Shown here piece by piece: positions 1 to 9,037 of a stretch of DNA of 39,326 nucleotides. Position 1 is the first letter of the stretch. Each line of letters begins with the position of its first letter. Source of the DNA: Elusimicrobia bacterium RIFOXYD2_FULL_34_15 (GTDB taxonomy: Bacteria > Elusimicrobiota > UBA8919); NCBI GenBank assembly GCA_001800605.1, contig MGVS01000051.1, positions 1 to 39,326 of the forward strand, in the 5' to 3' direction. The notes beneath the pieces were generated by a model, which saw nothing but the letters and a program-made list of their open reading frames with translations, was not told the origin of the DNA and did no database searches. The position numbers and the translations under genes are program-made.

Positions 1-2
1 CC

Positions 3-3000
3 GGTACAGTTTGGATGGACGATGCCAGCTTAAGTGAAGTTAATACTAATATTGTTAGTACACAAAATACAATTCCCGGAAATTTCTTTGGTATGCATAT
101 TTGTCATTGGGATGATTATAATTATAAAGTTTGGCCGGAATTTTTACAGTTTAAAACTATGCGGTTATGGGACACGCGGACTGACTGGAGAGATGTTGAA
201 CCGACAAATAATAATTGGAATTGGAGCCGGCTTGATTTAGTTGTAAGTACAGCTGTAAAATTTAATTGTGATCTAATCTATAATTTTGGCAGGACACCTA
301 CTTGGGCAGCAAGTGATTGGAAACTTCCGCCGGCAAATATTGCAGACTGGCGTAATTATGTTAATACAATTGCCACCCGATATAAAGGAAAAATAAAATA
401 TTGGGAAATATGGAATGAAGTTAATACCGGTGGTTTCTATACGGGCACCGTTGAACAAATGGTTGAAATGACAAGAGTTGCATATGAAGAATTAAAAGCT
501 GTAGATTCTACTAACATAATTCTTTCTCCGAATATAACAAGGGTGTATGGAATTGAGTGGCTGGATAAATTTCTTAATGCAGGCGGCGGACAGTATGTAG
601 ATGCTATTGCTTTTCATTTATATGATGATAATCTATATAGGCCAGAATTAGATAAGCCATTGGTGGCATCCATAAAGAACCTTATGGAAAATTACGGTAT
701 AAGTAATAAACCGCTTTGGAATACTGAAGGTGCGAACGGCACATCGCTTACTACTGATGATTCTGCGGGTTCTGTTGCAAGAATGTATATTCTGCAATGG
801 GCATGGGGAATAAATAATTTTTGTTGGTATGGCTGGGATCTTGATGTAGGTAATCCGTTAAGTCAGCCAGGTTATATTCAACCAACAGCCGCAGGTACTG
901 CGTATCCCGAAGTTGTAAAATGGTTACGTGGAAATCAGATGATGAATATCAACAAGGATACTAACGGAACATGGATTGTTAATATAAAAAATGCAGACTT
1001 ATCTTTATCATATATTGTCTGGAATCAAAATGGAGCAAGGTCATTTACCATACCCGGGAATTGGTCAGTTCAGACCAAGAAGGATCTGGCAGGTCTTTCA
1101 GTATCTGCTACACCTGGATCTTCGATATCTATCGGGGTTTCGCCGGTTTTACTCGGAGCTGCTGCTCAAGACACAGTATCGCCTGCCCAGATAAATACTT
1201 TAAATCAAAACTCTATAACTCAGAACTCTATAACTCTTAATTGGACAGCAGTAGGCGATGATGGAACAACCGGAGTAGCTCAGACATATGACATAAGACT
1301 TCAGACTTATGCGATAACAGCAAGTAATTGGAATAACGCTACACAATGCACAGGTGAACCCGCACCACAGACATCAGGTACAAACCAAACATACACAGTA
1401 AATGGACTTACAGCAGATACAACATATTATTTTGCGATGAAAGTAGCTGATGAAACACCTAATTGGTCCGGTATAAGTAACATAGTTATTGGTAAAACTC
1501 TGGCAGGAACACCACCGATAGCTAAATGGCATCTTGACGAAGGAACCGGAACAACAACAGTGGACGCATCAGGGAATAATAATACAGGAACATTAATTAA
1601 TGGCCCTGTTTGGGTAAATGGTAAATCAAATAAGGCAGTAAAATTTGACGGAATAAGCGATTATATATCGGTAGCTAGTTCAACAAGTTTAGATATGGGT
1701 ACCCAGGATTTTACAATAACAGCATGGGCTGACTTTGATGAATTAACAACTGCAAGACATGCGATTGTAGGGAAAATTACCGGAGATCCGACAAATAGTC
1801 CTGCGATGAGATATGGATATGTGTTAGCTGTCCTTAATAACCATCTTTTGCGGTTTTCAGTAACAGGCGGTGTAAATATTTTTAGATTTGCGAACTATAC
1901 ACTAACCGGAGCAAACCTTACCGGATGGCATTTAGTAACAGGTGTGTGGAATGCCGCAACAAATACGGCAAAGTTATATTTAGACGGATTAGAGGTAGCA
2001 TCAAATTCATTAGTTTCTGGAACAGTTGGCAATATTGATAACACAAATAAGCTAACTATTGGTCTTGCTGCCGGCTCAGGATATTACAAAGGCATTATTG
2101 ATGAAGTCAGTATTTGGAACCGTGTATTGAACACAACTGAAATTTTATCCCTTTATCAGAACGTTCCGGTATCGCCGGATTTGACAGCACCACAAGCAAT
2201 AAACAATTTGAATTTAACTAACTTATCATCGAACACAGTTACTCTAGGCTGGACGGCGACAGGTGATGACGGAACAACAGGAACAGCGACAAGTTATGAC
2301 ATACGTTATGCAACATATAATATAACATCAAATAGTTGGGGCAATATAACACAATGCAGCAATGAACCGACTCCAAAATCAAACGGCAATTTGGAAACAT
2401 TTATAGTAGTAAATCTGCAAGCTGATACGACATATTATTTTGCAATAAAAGCGGTAGACGAATATAATAATATGTCCACATTATCCAATGTAGCAAGTGG
2501 TAAAACTGTAACTATAGTAGGAGCAGACACAACGGCTCCATCAACAATAAATACATTAACTACAAACATTCCGGCTACTAACTCTATAACTCTAAACTGG
2601 ACTTCCGTAGGCGATGACGGTACAACAGGCACAGCAAGTATTTATGATATACGTTATGCTACATACAGCTTAACCATTGGCAATTGGAATGGTGCAATTC
2701 TAGCGACAGGAGAACCAACACCAAGTGTCGCAGGAAGCAGTGAATTTTTTGTAATTAGTAATTTAACTACAAATACAACATATTATTTTGGAATCAAATC
2801 AGGTGATGAAATACCTAACTGGTCAGGAATATCTAATATAGCAATCGGTAGGACATTATCAGACACAACCGCACCGTCACAAATTACGAGTTTAGTGACG
2901 AGCAATTTTACTACAACCAGCATAACATTAAGATGGACATCGGTAGGTGACGATGGCACAACCGGAGCCGCAATTATTTATGATATCCGATATTCTACAT

Positions 3001-5651
3001 ACAACATTAGTGCTTTGAATTGGAATACGGTAACACAAGTTAATGAAGGATTTAGTCCACAGGGCTCAGGACGCAACGAGTCATATACTGTAACCGGTTT
3101 AATTAGCAATGCAACATATTATTTTGGCATCAAGACACGAGATGAAATCCCGAACTGGTCAGTATTATCCAATGTAGCGCAAGGAAAGACTTTAGCACCT
3201 ACGGGCGACATAACATTACCCTCACAAATAAATACACTAACAACAGATAATCCAACTCTTAACTCCGTAACTCTCAATTGGACATCAGTCGGTGATGACG
3301 GTACGATAGGAACAGCAAGTATTTATGATATACGTTTTGCTACATACAATATAACCAGTAGCAATTGGAACAGTGCAATTTCAGCAACAGGAGAACCAAC
3401 ACCAAATACGGCAGGAAGCAGCGAGTATTTGACAATTAGTAATTTGATAACGGATACAACATATTATTTTGGAATCAAATCAGGTGATGAAATACCGAAC
3501 TGGGCTGGAATATCTAATATAGCAATCGGTAGGACATTATCAGACACAACCGCACCGTCACAGATTACGAGTTTAGCGACGAGCAATTTTGCTACAACCA
3601 GTATAACATTAAGATGGACCTCAGTTGGTGAGGATGCAACAATCGGAACTGCAACAACTTATGATATAAGATATCAAACGTATACAATAACAGCCGATAA
3701 TTTTATAAACGCAATCCAAGTAAATGGAGAACCAATACCGGCTATATACGGTACAAATGAAAGTTTTACTGTAACCGGTTTAACAAGTAATACAACTTAT
3801 TACTTTGCAATGAAAGTTGGTGATGAAATTCCTAACTGGTCAGCACTATCCAACATTGCCATTGGTAAAACTATAATGGTAGTGGTGCCGGACACAACTT
3901 CGCCGAATGCGATAACAAACTTATCAGTTATAACAACATCAACTAACACAATAACCGTAACCTGGACAGCACCCGGTGATGACGGCACAATAGGAATTGC
4001 ATCGGAATATGACATACGGTATTATACAGATATTATAAACAGCGGTAATTGGGACAATGCAACACAATTAAACGAAGGATTTAGTCCTCAGAATTCAGGA
4101 AATATGGAAATATATACAATTACAGGTTTAACAGCAGGCACAACATATTACATAGCGATAAAAACGAAAGACGAATCATTCAACGAATCAGAGATATCCA
4201 ATGTAGCGAGCGGAAAAACACAACTGATACAGAGTGGTACAAAACCTAACACAGTAAGTTATCTGACATCAACACCGCAAAACAACAACAGCATACAGTT
4301 AAACTGGTTAGAATCAACTAGTGAAAACATAATGTGTTATAATATATACACAGCGGCTGGAAATGACGATATGAATTATGCAGTACCAAGTTATGTAGTA
4401 AGCAGCACAGAAACATCAATAACAATAAATAATTTAACAAACAATCAGGAATATAAATTTGTAGTAAGGGCAGTAAATAAAGACGGGAACGAAGATATCA
4501 ACACCAATATAATATCAGAAACTGCGGTAACAAGCATTGCAGATACAATACAAACAAAATTAACTTCACTTGTAAATGGTGTAAAAATAAGTGGAAAGAA
4601 CATACTATTAGTAGCAGACACAAATATAAGCGGCGAGGCATCAAGTATTTTATACGAATACAGAAAAGTAGGTGACACAGATTGGATAACTATACAGCCG
4701 GTACAAAGCAATACAGGCACAAGCAGTCCATCTTATATTCAATGGGATATAAGCAGCATGGAAGACAAACAACAATACAACTTGAGGACAGTGACAACAA
4801 ACAAAGACGGTTTAAGCAGTATAAACGGAAGTTACATCACTGTAACTGTAGACAATGAAGATCCTGATATTAAAGAAGGCATCAACTACAAATACGAAAG
4901 GATAGACAACCGTAAACTAAATACGATAAATATACTTGATACATATACAAATCTACTTAGCCAAGTAAAGATATCTACCGGTGTACTAACAAATGGTACA
5001 ACCGATAAATTATTAATAACTATAAATCCTCAAGATGCTCCATTAGTAAGTAAGAACCTGCTACAGATAGGATCAATTTATAAAATAGAAATGTATAGTG
5101 GTCAGCATGAATTTACGGATGACTTAGAAATAATACTCCCATACAAAGACACAAACAATGATAACCGGATACCTTCCGGTGACACTTTTAGCATAGCTGA
5201 TGCCGGTGGTTATAACACAGATATATCGGTAACAAAATTGATAGTTTGCACATTTAACAACATAACCGGCAAATGGGAGAAAGTAACAACAACCACAATA
5301 GATAGAATAAACAAAGTTTTAACCGTCAAAACCAAACATCTGTCATATTATGGGATATTTGCCGTAATACAAAATGATTTAATGACTGCACATGTATATC
5401 CAAATCCGTTTAAGCCAAGTTTAGGACATACAAAAATATACTTTTCAAATCTGACCAGTCATACAAATGTAAAGATTTTCAACACAACAGGAGAGCTGGT
5501 ATATGAGGAAGAAAAAGACACGCCTACCGGAGAGTTAAACTGGGATGTAAAAAATTTAAATGACAAGGAAATAGCCAGCGGCGTATACATATATATGATA
5601 ACAAATAACAATGGCCAAACCAAAAAGGGGAAACTAGCAATTATTAGATAG
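3..5651 (+). CDS. Giant secreted multidomain glycoside hydrolase, 5' end cut by the window
   Basis: The reading frame is open to the window edge. The codons before the first ATG (base 15) read G-T-V-W-M-D-D-A-S-L, typical of the end of a CBM4/9-like carbohydrate-binding module, so the true start lies upstream. Residues below count from that ATG. A clan-A-type TIM barrel occupies about 20-380. The likely acid/base is E135 in WEIWNEV and the likely nucleophile is E238 in LWNTEGA, most like GH39/GH5-related families. One FN3 domain follows (386-497), then a LamG/concanavalin-like domain (about 500-720). Six FN3 domains of 112-116 residues begin near 722, 838, 950, 1065, 1177 and 1293, with a further FN3-like domain near 1408. 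After these come Ig-like and ZU5-like segments and a C-terminal FlgD/type IX-like sorting domain (about 1787-1878, starting VYPNPFKPS). The protein is probably exported and surface-bound or released to attack polysaccharide. The substrate is unknown. Composition is rich in N, T and S and poor in K. Confidence 0.85.
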   Translation, partial: GTVWMDDASLSEVNTNIVSTQNTIPGNFFGMHICHWDDYNYKVWPEFLQFKTMRLWDTRTDWRDVEPTNNNWNWSRLDLVVSTAVKFNCDLIYNFGRTPTWAASDWKLPPANIADWRNYVNTIATRYKGKIKYWEIWNEVNTGGFYTGTVEQMVEMTRVAYEELKAVDSTNIILSPNITRVYGIEWLDKFLNAGGGQYVDAIAFHLYDDNLYRPELDKPLVASIKNLMENYGISNKPLWNTEGANGTSLTTDDSAGSVARMYILQWAWGINNFCWYGWDLDVGNPLSQPGYIQPTAAGTAYPEVVKWLRGNQMMNINKDTNGTWIVNIKNADLSLSYIVWNQNGARSFTIPGNWSVQTKKDLAGLSVSATPGSSISIGVSPVLLGAAAQDTVSPAQINTLNQNSITQNSITLNWTAVGDDGTTGVAQTYDIRLQTYAITASNWNNATQCTGEPAPQTSGTNQTYTVNGLTADTTYYFAMKVADETPNWSGISNIVIGKTLAGTPPIAKWHLDEGTGTTTVDASGNNNTGTLINGPVWVNGKSNKAVKFDGISDYISVASSTSLDMGTQDFTITAWADFDELTTARHAIVGKITGDPTNSPAMRYGYVLAVLNNHLLRFSVTGGVNIFRFANYTLTGANLTGWHLVTGVWNAATNTAKLYLDGLEVASNSLVSGTVGNIDNTNKLTIGLAAGSGYYKGIIDEVSIWNRVLNTTEILSLYQNVPVSPDLTAPQAINNLNLTNLSSNTVTLGWTATGDDGTTGTATSYDIRYATYNITSNSWGNITQCSNEPTPKSNGNLETFIVVNLQADTTYYFAIKAVDEYNNMSTLSNVASGKTVTIVGADTTAPSTINTLTTNIPATNSITLNWTSVGDDGTTGTASIYDIRYATYSLTIGNWNGAILATGEPTPSVAGSSEFFVISNLTTNTTYYFGIKSGDEIPNWSGISNIAIGRTLSDTTAPSQITSLVTSNFTTTSITLRWTSVGDDGTTGAAIIYDIRYSTYNISALNWNTVTQVNEGFSPQGSGRNESYTVTGLISNATYYFGIKTRDEIPNWSVLSNVAQGKTLAPTGDITLPSQINTLTTDNPTLNSVTLNWTSVGDDGTIGTASIYDIRFATYNITSSNWNSAISATGEPTPNTAGSSEYLTISNLITDTTYYFGIKSGDEIPNWAGISNIAIGRTLSDTTAPSQITSLATSNFATTSITLRWTSVGEDATIGTATTYDIRYQTYTITADNFINAIQVNGEPIPAIYGTNESFTVTGLTSNTTYYFAMKVGDEIPNWSALSNIAIGKTIMVVVPDTTSPNAITNLSVITTSTNTITVTWTAPGDDGTIGIASEYDIRYYTDIINSGNWDNATQLNEGFSPQNSGNMEIYTITGLTAGTTYYIAIKTKDESFNESEISNVASGKTQLIQSGTKPNTVSYLTSTPQNNNSIQLNWLESTSENIMCYNIYTAAGNDDMNYAVPSYVVSSTETSITINNLTNNQEYKFVVRAVNKDGNEDINTNIISETAVTSIADTIQTKLTSLVNGVKISGKNILLVADTNISGEASSILYEYRKVGDTDWITIQPVQSNTGTSSPSYIQWDISSMEDKQQYNLRTVTTNKDGLSSINGSYITVTVDNEDPDIKEGINYKYERIDNRKLNTINILDTYTNLLSQVKISTGVLTNGTTDKLLITINPQDAPLVSKNLLQIGSIYKIEMYSGQHEFTDDLEIILPYKDTNNDNRIPSGDTFSIADAGGYNTDISVTKLIVCTFNNITGKWEKVTTTTIDRINKVLTVKTKHLSYYGIFAVIQNDLMTAHVYPNPFKPSLGHTKIYFSNLTSHTNVKIFNTTGELVYEEEKDTPTGELNWDVKNLNDKEIASGVYIYMITNNNGQTKKGKLAIIR

Positions 5652-5652
5652 A

Positions 5653-5712
5653 GGTTAGGAAAATCTAACTGCTAATCCCTGCCCCCTAATCTCTGACCTC
5701 TAACCTCTGATT
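5653..5712. repeat. Degenerate tandem repeat between the GH gene and the MFS gene
   Basis: The gap between the two genes consists of imperfect repeats of a TAA-T/C-CTCTGAC-C type word (CTAATCTCTGACCTCTAACC and neighbours). The array begins at the stop codon of the upstream gene. It resembles the TAATGGG heptamer arrays elsewhere in this window in position and style, but has a different unit. No promoter or terminator is evident in it. Confidence 0.5.
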
Positions 5713-5721
5713 TTATATATT

Positions 5722-7038
5722 ATGTCCAAAGAAAGCAGTTTAGATGCATCCTTTAAAGACGGCATATTTGCTTCACTGATGTTGGGTTTTTCCACCAATT
5801 ATATCACGCCTTTTGCAATGCTGCTAGGTGCAAACAATTTTTACGTAGGTCTGCTCAATTCTATACCCCAGATTTTCGGTTCTGCAATCCAATTAAAATC
5901 AACCGAGATTGTAAATACTATAAAAAGCCGGGTTAAAGCTATTACTTTGACTGTTTTTTTGCAGGCATCTACTTTGATAATGGCATGTTTAATATTTTTA
6001 CTGCCCAAGGAATTGCATGTAGGAATATTTATATTTTTAATAGTACTAAATGCTGTTTTTGGTTCTATGGCAGCACCTGCATGGCTAAGTTTAATAAGTG
6101 ATACTGCAGATAAAAACAAATACGGGGAATATTTTGCATGGCGCGGTAAAGTATTTGGTTTTATAGTATTGATCAGTAATTTCGTAGCCGGATTTTTGTT
6201 ATTTATAATTCCAAATAAAATTATTGGTTTTGTAATTTTGTTTTTGTTGGCGGGTGTATGCAGAATTATTTCGGGAATATTTTTAGGTAAAATGGATGAT
6301 ATTCCTGTAGAAAAGTCGGGAAAAGCAGATTTTTCATACTTTCAGTTTATTAAAAGAATTTCTGAAAGCAATTTTACAAAATTTGTTTTATTTGTTTCAC
6401 TTATGAATTTCGCAACATATCTATCTGCACCTTTTTTTGCGGTATATATGCTTAATGATCTCAAATTCAAATATTCTACATATACAATAATAAAATCCGC
6501 GAGTGCATTATCTGCCTTGATTTCTCTGCCTTTTTGGGGCAGGCTTGCAGATAAATATGGTAATGTAAAAGTAATTAAATCTTCTGCACTGCTGCTGCCG
6601 CTTGTACCAATCCTATGGATTTTTTCTAAAAATCCGGTTTATCTTATAATTGTAGATTCATTTGGCGGTTATGCATGGGCGGGATTTAACCTTGCTGTTG
6701 TCAATTTTATCTTTGATTCTTCATCCTGCGAAGTTAGGACTCGTTGTGCGTCATATTTCAATTTTACAAATGGAACTTGTATTTTTCTTGGAGCAATTAT
6801 CGGCGGCTATTTAGCAACGCATATGCCCGCTTTAATATTTAGTTCTATTTTACTTACACTTTTTTTTGTTTCTGGAGCTGCGAGATTTTTAGTTAACATA
6901 TTTATGCTTGGCAAATTTCACGAAGTTAGAAATGCGGAAGCAATCGGGGATTTGAAAATATTTAATATGATTTTGGGTATTGCTCCGGTACTTAATTTAG
7001 GTGAGGAAATTTATAACAGAAAAAATAAGCAGAATTAA
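5722..7038 (+). CDS. Major facilitator superfamily transporter
   Basis: A 438-residue, highly hydrophobic protein with about 12 predicted membrane segments in two halves, separated by a polar loop near residues 195-215 (GKMDDIPVEKSGKAD). A loop in the first half (SDTADKNKYGEYFAWRGK, about residues 130-147) and GRLADKYGN in the second half are MFS-type cytoplasmic motifs with conserved acidic, basic and glycine residues. It should act in the inner membrane as a secondary transporter. The cargo cannot be read from sequence. Its place directly after a polysaccharide-degrading enzyme suggests a sugar or oligosaccharide, but this is inference. No strong Shine-Dalgarno sequence precedes the ATG. 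Confidence 0.8.
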   Translation: MSKESSLDASFKDGIFASLMLGFSTNYITPFAMLLGANNFYVGLLNSIPQIFGSAIQLKSTEIVNTIKSRVKAITLTVFLQASTLIMACLIFLLPKELHVGIFIFLIVLNAVFGSMAAPAWLSLISDTADKNKYGEYFAWRGKVFGFIVLISNFVAGFLLFIIPNKIIGFVILFLLAGVCRIISGIFLGKMDDIPVEKSGKADFSYFQFIKRISESNFTKFVLFVSLMNFATYLSAPFFAVYMLNDLKFKYSTYTIIKSASALSALISLPFWGRLADKYGNVKVIKSSALLLPLVPILWIFSKNPVYLIIVDSFGGYAWAGFNLAVVNFIFDSSSCEVRTRCASYFNFTNGTCIFLGAIIGGYLATHMPALIFSSILLTLFFVSGAARFLVNIFMLGKFHEVRNAEAIGDLKIFNMILGIAPVLNLGEEIYNRKNKQN

Positions 7039-7045
7039 ATTCTTG

Positions 7046-7127
7046 CCCCGTTAGAAAATGAAGTTTTGTAATAAATTTAAAATATTATATAGTTAAGAAA
7101 TAATATTTGCAACATTTTCGTACGGGG
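7046..7127. repeat. MITE-like inverted-repeat element, copy 1
   Basis: An 82-base AT-rich element with imperfect terminal inverted repeats: left end CCCCGTTAGAAAATG, right end CATTTTCGTACGGGG. The interior shares long stretches with copy 2 at 8928-9008 (AGTTTTGTAAT, ATAGTTAA, CAACATTTT). A third, more divergent copy lies at 23848-23968. It is non-coding with no obvious target duplication. It starts 7 bases after the MFS stop codon. Confidence 0.75.
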
Positions 7128-7184
7128 TTTACCGTTTCAAAAACCAACCTCCAAAAATAAAAAATAAAAAAAATAAAAAAATAC

Positions 7185-7213
7185 TTGACAAACTACATGT
7201 AGTATGTTAAACT
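7185..7213 (+). promoter_or_regulatory. Sigma-70-type promoter of the nrdR-nrdG module
   Basis: TTGACA (7185-7190) and TAAACT (7208-7213) are separated by 17 bases, directly downstream of an A-rich tract (7150-7182) that could act as an UP element. A perfect 12-base palindrome, ACTACATGTAGT (7192-7203), fills the spacer, the expected place for a repressor operator. Confidence 0.65.
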
Positions 7214-7288
7214 TAAAACAATAGAACATATTGTAGTGTGTGGCTGTTATTTAGTGTAATAAATTTTACAAGATACAACATGTAGTAT
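7190..7288. promoter_or_regulatory. Candidate NrdR boxes (autoregulation)
   Basis: Three related words share TGTAGT with an A/T-rich palindromic left half: around 7190-7206 (perfect palindrome ACTACATGTAGT), 7225-7240 (ACATATTGTAGTGT) and 7274-7289 (ACAACATGTAGTAT). Known NrdR boxes are 16-base A/T-rich palindromes of the form acaCwAtATaTwGtgt, usually in pairs. The similarity and the position over the promoter of an nrdR-nrdD module support the call. The spacings here (34 and 49 bases between TGTAGT words) are not the classical 31-32, so the assignment is tentative. Confidence 0.45.
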
Positions 7289-7300
7289 TTGAAGGTACAT

Positions 7301-7759
7301 ATGAAATGTCCTTTTTGCGGGCGGAACGATTGCGATGTTAGTGATACTCGCCATATAGAAGAAAGTTCAATAATAAAAAGAAGAAGAGAGTGCATCCATT
7401 GTAAAAAAAGATTTACCACGTACGAAAGAGTAGAAATCCCTCCACTTACAGTAATAAAAAGCGACGGTAAAAGAGATCCTTTTAACGTTGAAAAATTGAA
7501 AAGAGGCATCAGAATGGCCTGTGTTAAAAGGCCGATACCTGAAGATATAATAGAAAAAATAATTAGTGAAATAGAAATGGAATTACAGGATTTTATTATG
7601 GAAGTTCCATCAAAAACAATAGGCGAAATGGTTTTGAAAAGTTTAAAAAAAATAGATGAAGTTGCATATGTGAGATTTGCTTCGATTTACAGGAAATTTG
7701 ACAGTGTTGATACTTTTTTAAAAGAGTTGGAAAAATTAAAAAGAAAAAATAAAGTTTAA
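7301..7759 (+). CDS. nrdR: Transcriptional repressor NrdR
   Basis: A 152-residue protein, the usual family length. It starts MKCPFCG, the standard NrdR beginning, which is why I chose the ATG at 7301 over an upstream TTG at 7289. A zinc ribbon is formed by C3, C6, C31 and C34, with the conserved segment DTRHIEESSIIKRRREC between the pairs, followed by RFTTYERVE. Residues about 49-139 are an ATP-cone domain that senses ATP/dATP. NrdR represses ribonucleotide reductase genes when dATP is high. Here it leads a module with nrdG and nrdD and probably controls its own promoter, where candidate operators are visible. Confidence 0.96.
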   Translation: MKCPFCGRNDCDVSDTRHIEESSIIKRRRECIHCKKRFTTYERVEIPPLTVIKSDGKRDPFNVEKLKRGIRMACVKRPIPEDIIEKIISEIEMELQDFIMEVPSKTIGEMVLKSLKKIDEVAYVRFASIYRKFDSVDTFLKELEKLKRKNKV

Positions 7760-7776
7760 TAATATTGATTTTAGTG

Positions 7777-7840
7777 TCCGCCACTAAGGCTATGGCGAGA
7801 CCTTCGGGCCACCACTGAAACGTTGGCGAGCCCTTCGGGA
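7777..7840. repeat. Two CCGCCACT-type mini-hairpins before the redoxin gene
   Basis: Two tandem copies of the window's short hairpin family lie here: CCGCCACTAAGGCTATGGCG (7778-7797) and CCACCACTGAAACGTTGGCG (7809-7828). Each is followed by a CTTCGG-capped turn. The second turn runs into the GGGAGGA Shine-Dalgarno sequence of the next gene, so folding could affect its translation. Confidence 0.6.
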
Positions 7841-7847
7841 GGATATT

Positions 7848-8228
7848 GTGGAAAAAGAAGTTTGTGAAGATGGCAGTTGTTCGTTGTCACAGGAAAAAAT
7901 GGATTTTATTAAATCCGGCGAAGTACTTAAAACTAAAAAACAGCCGGAAATTAGCATGGGAATAAAAATAAAAATATTTAGCAAAAAAGAATGTGATATC
8001 TGTAAAACAACCATAGGAAAACTCAACAGTGTTTTGTCACAATTTTCCAACAAACCGGCAATAATTCATTATGATTTTGATACACTTGACGGTTTAACGG
8101 AAGCTGCTGTAAGCAGCGCGTTTGATGTGCCGACAGTTTTAGTTGAAAAAAACGGCGTTGAAATTAAACGGTGGGGTGGAAGCACACTGGGATCAATGGA
8201 TAAGGAAATAGAAAATGTTTGTAGCTGA
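7848..8228 (+). CDS. Thioredoxin/glutaredoxin-fold redoxin with CxxC, likely NrdD reductant
   Basis: A 126-residue protein starting at GTG, 5 bases after a strong GGGAGGA ribosome site. After a charged N-terminal extension containing C6 and C11, residues about 38-125 look like a compact thioredoxin fold: beta strand IKIKIFS, then C49-D-I-C52 at the head of a helix, then the cis-proline motif DVPTVLV (P95) and a final strand with GG. A third cysteine sits at C125. It overlaps the activase gene by 14 bases, so the two are coupled. Some class III ribonucleotide reductases use a thioredoxin/NrdH-type protein instead of formate as electron donor. The location makes that role likely here, but it is inferred. 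It could instead be a general thiol-disulfide protein. Confidence 0.75.
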   Translation: MEKEVCEDGSCSLSQEKMDFIKSGEVLKTKKQPEISMGIKIKIFSKKECDICKTTIGKLNSVLSQFSNKPAIIHYDFDTLDGLTEAAVSSAFDVPTVLVEKNGVEIKRWGGSTLGSMDKEIENVCS

Positions 8229-8913
8229 TTATCTTGAAACATCTCTTTTAGATTGGGAAGGAAAAATATCCTGTGTTTTGTTTTTGTCTGGATGTAATTT
8301 CCGCTGTCCGTGGTGTCAAAATAAGGAACTTGCTTTGGGTAAAGCGGAAAATAAAATTTCGGTTACCGATATAATTAACAAGTTTAAAAATAAAAAGAGC
8401 TGGATCGATGGTTTTGTGATTACCGGTGGAGAACCCACGATAAATGCTGGTTTAAAAAATATAATTTCTGAAATCAAAAATAACGGATTTTCTGTAAAAA
8501 TTGATACAAACGGTTCAAGGCCGGATGTTATAAAAGATATTGTTTCATCCGGGATGGTAGATTTTATTTCAATGGATATAAAAACATCGCTTGATAAAAC
8601 CAAATATGATATTGCGTGCGGGGTAAGTGTGGATTTAAGTGCTATTAATAAGACAGTAGATATTTTATTAAATATAAATCCTTATGTCGGTGTTTCTTTT
8701 AGGACGACAGTAGTTCCCGGTATAACGGATGTTGAAGATGTAAAAGAAATAATAAAAAAAATAAAAAATAAAAAATACTCCATACAAAAATTTATTCCGC
8801 GTAATACGCTTGATGAAAAATATTCCGGTATAGAACCTTATACTGAAGCAGAAATAAAAGAAATGAAAGAGTTTGAGGGTAAAGAAAATATCAATAGGTT
8901 GGTAACGCTTTAG
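8215..8913 (+). CDS. nrdG: Anaerobic ribonucleotide reductase activating protein (radical SAM)
   Basis: A 232-residue radical SAM enzyme. The [4Fe-4S] cluster ligands are C27, C31 and C34 in SGCNFRCPWCQNKEL. The SAM-binding GGEP motif follows in GFVITGGEPT (about 65-74). It would use SAM to create the glycyl radical on NrdD. The ATG overlaps the redoxin gene by 14 bases, and nrdD follows after a 124-base gap containing a repeat element. The form resembles the bacterial and archaeal subfamily of pflA-like NrdG proteins (about 230 residues) rather than the 154-residue E. coli form. The symbol therefore rests on fold, motif and neighbour. Confidence 0.88.
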   Translation: MFVADYLETSLLDWEGKISCVLFLSGCNFRCPWCQNKELALGKAENKISVTDIINKFKNKKSWIDGFVITGGEPTINAGLKNIISEIKNNGFSVKIDTNGSRPDVIKDIVSSGMVDFISMDIKTSLDKTKYDIACGVSVDLSAINKTVDILLNINPYVGVSFRTTVVPGITDVEDVKEIIKKIKNKKYSIQKFIPRNTLDEKYSGIEPYTEAEIKEMKEFEGKENINRLVTL

Positions 8914-8927
8914 TTAAGAGTAGCAAG

Positions 8928-9008
8928 CCCCGTTAAAAAATGGAGTTTTGTAATATATTCAAAATATGAAATAGTTAAAGATAATATTAGCAACATTTTT
9001 GAACGGGG
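8928..9008. repeat. MITE-like inverted-repeat element, copy 2
   Basis: An 81-base element between nrdG and nrdD with ends CCCCGTTAAAAAATG and CATTTTTGAACGGGG. It is closely similar to copy 1 at 7046-7127 over its whole length. The ORF upstream of the true nrdD start runs into its right end, so an apparent N-terminal extension of NrdD is repeat-derived and not real. Confidence 0.75.
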
Positions 9009-9037
9009 TAAATGGTTTAAAGCCAGGGAGATGTTTT

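Noticed and set aside
4445-4720. Reverse-strand open frame inside the giant hydrolase
   Set aside because: A shadow of the forward gene with no recognisable protein features; the same holds for the other minus-strand frames in the window.
7213-7509. Minus-strand open frame over nrdR
   Set aside because: It overlaps a clear nrdR and its promoter and shows no domain or ribosome site of its own.
8999-9037. N-terminal extension of NrdD from a TTG start
   Set aside because: It is encoded by the end of the MITE-like repeat; the ATG at 9038 has a proper ribosome site and family-like start.
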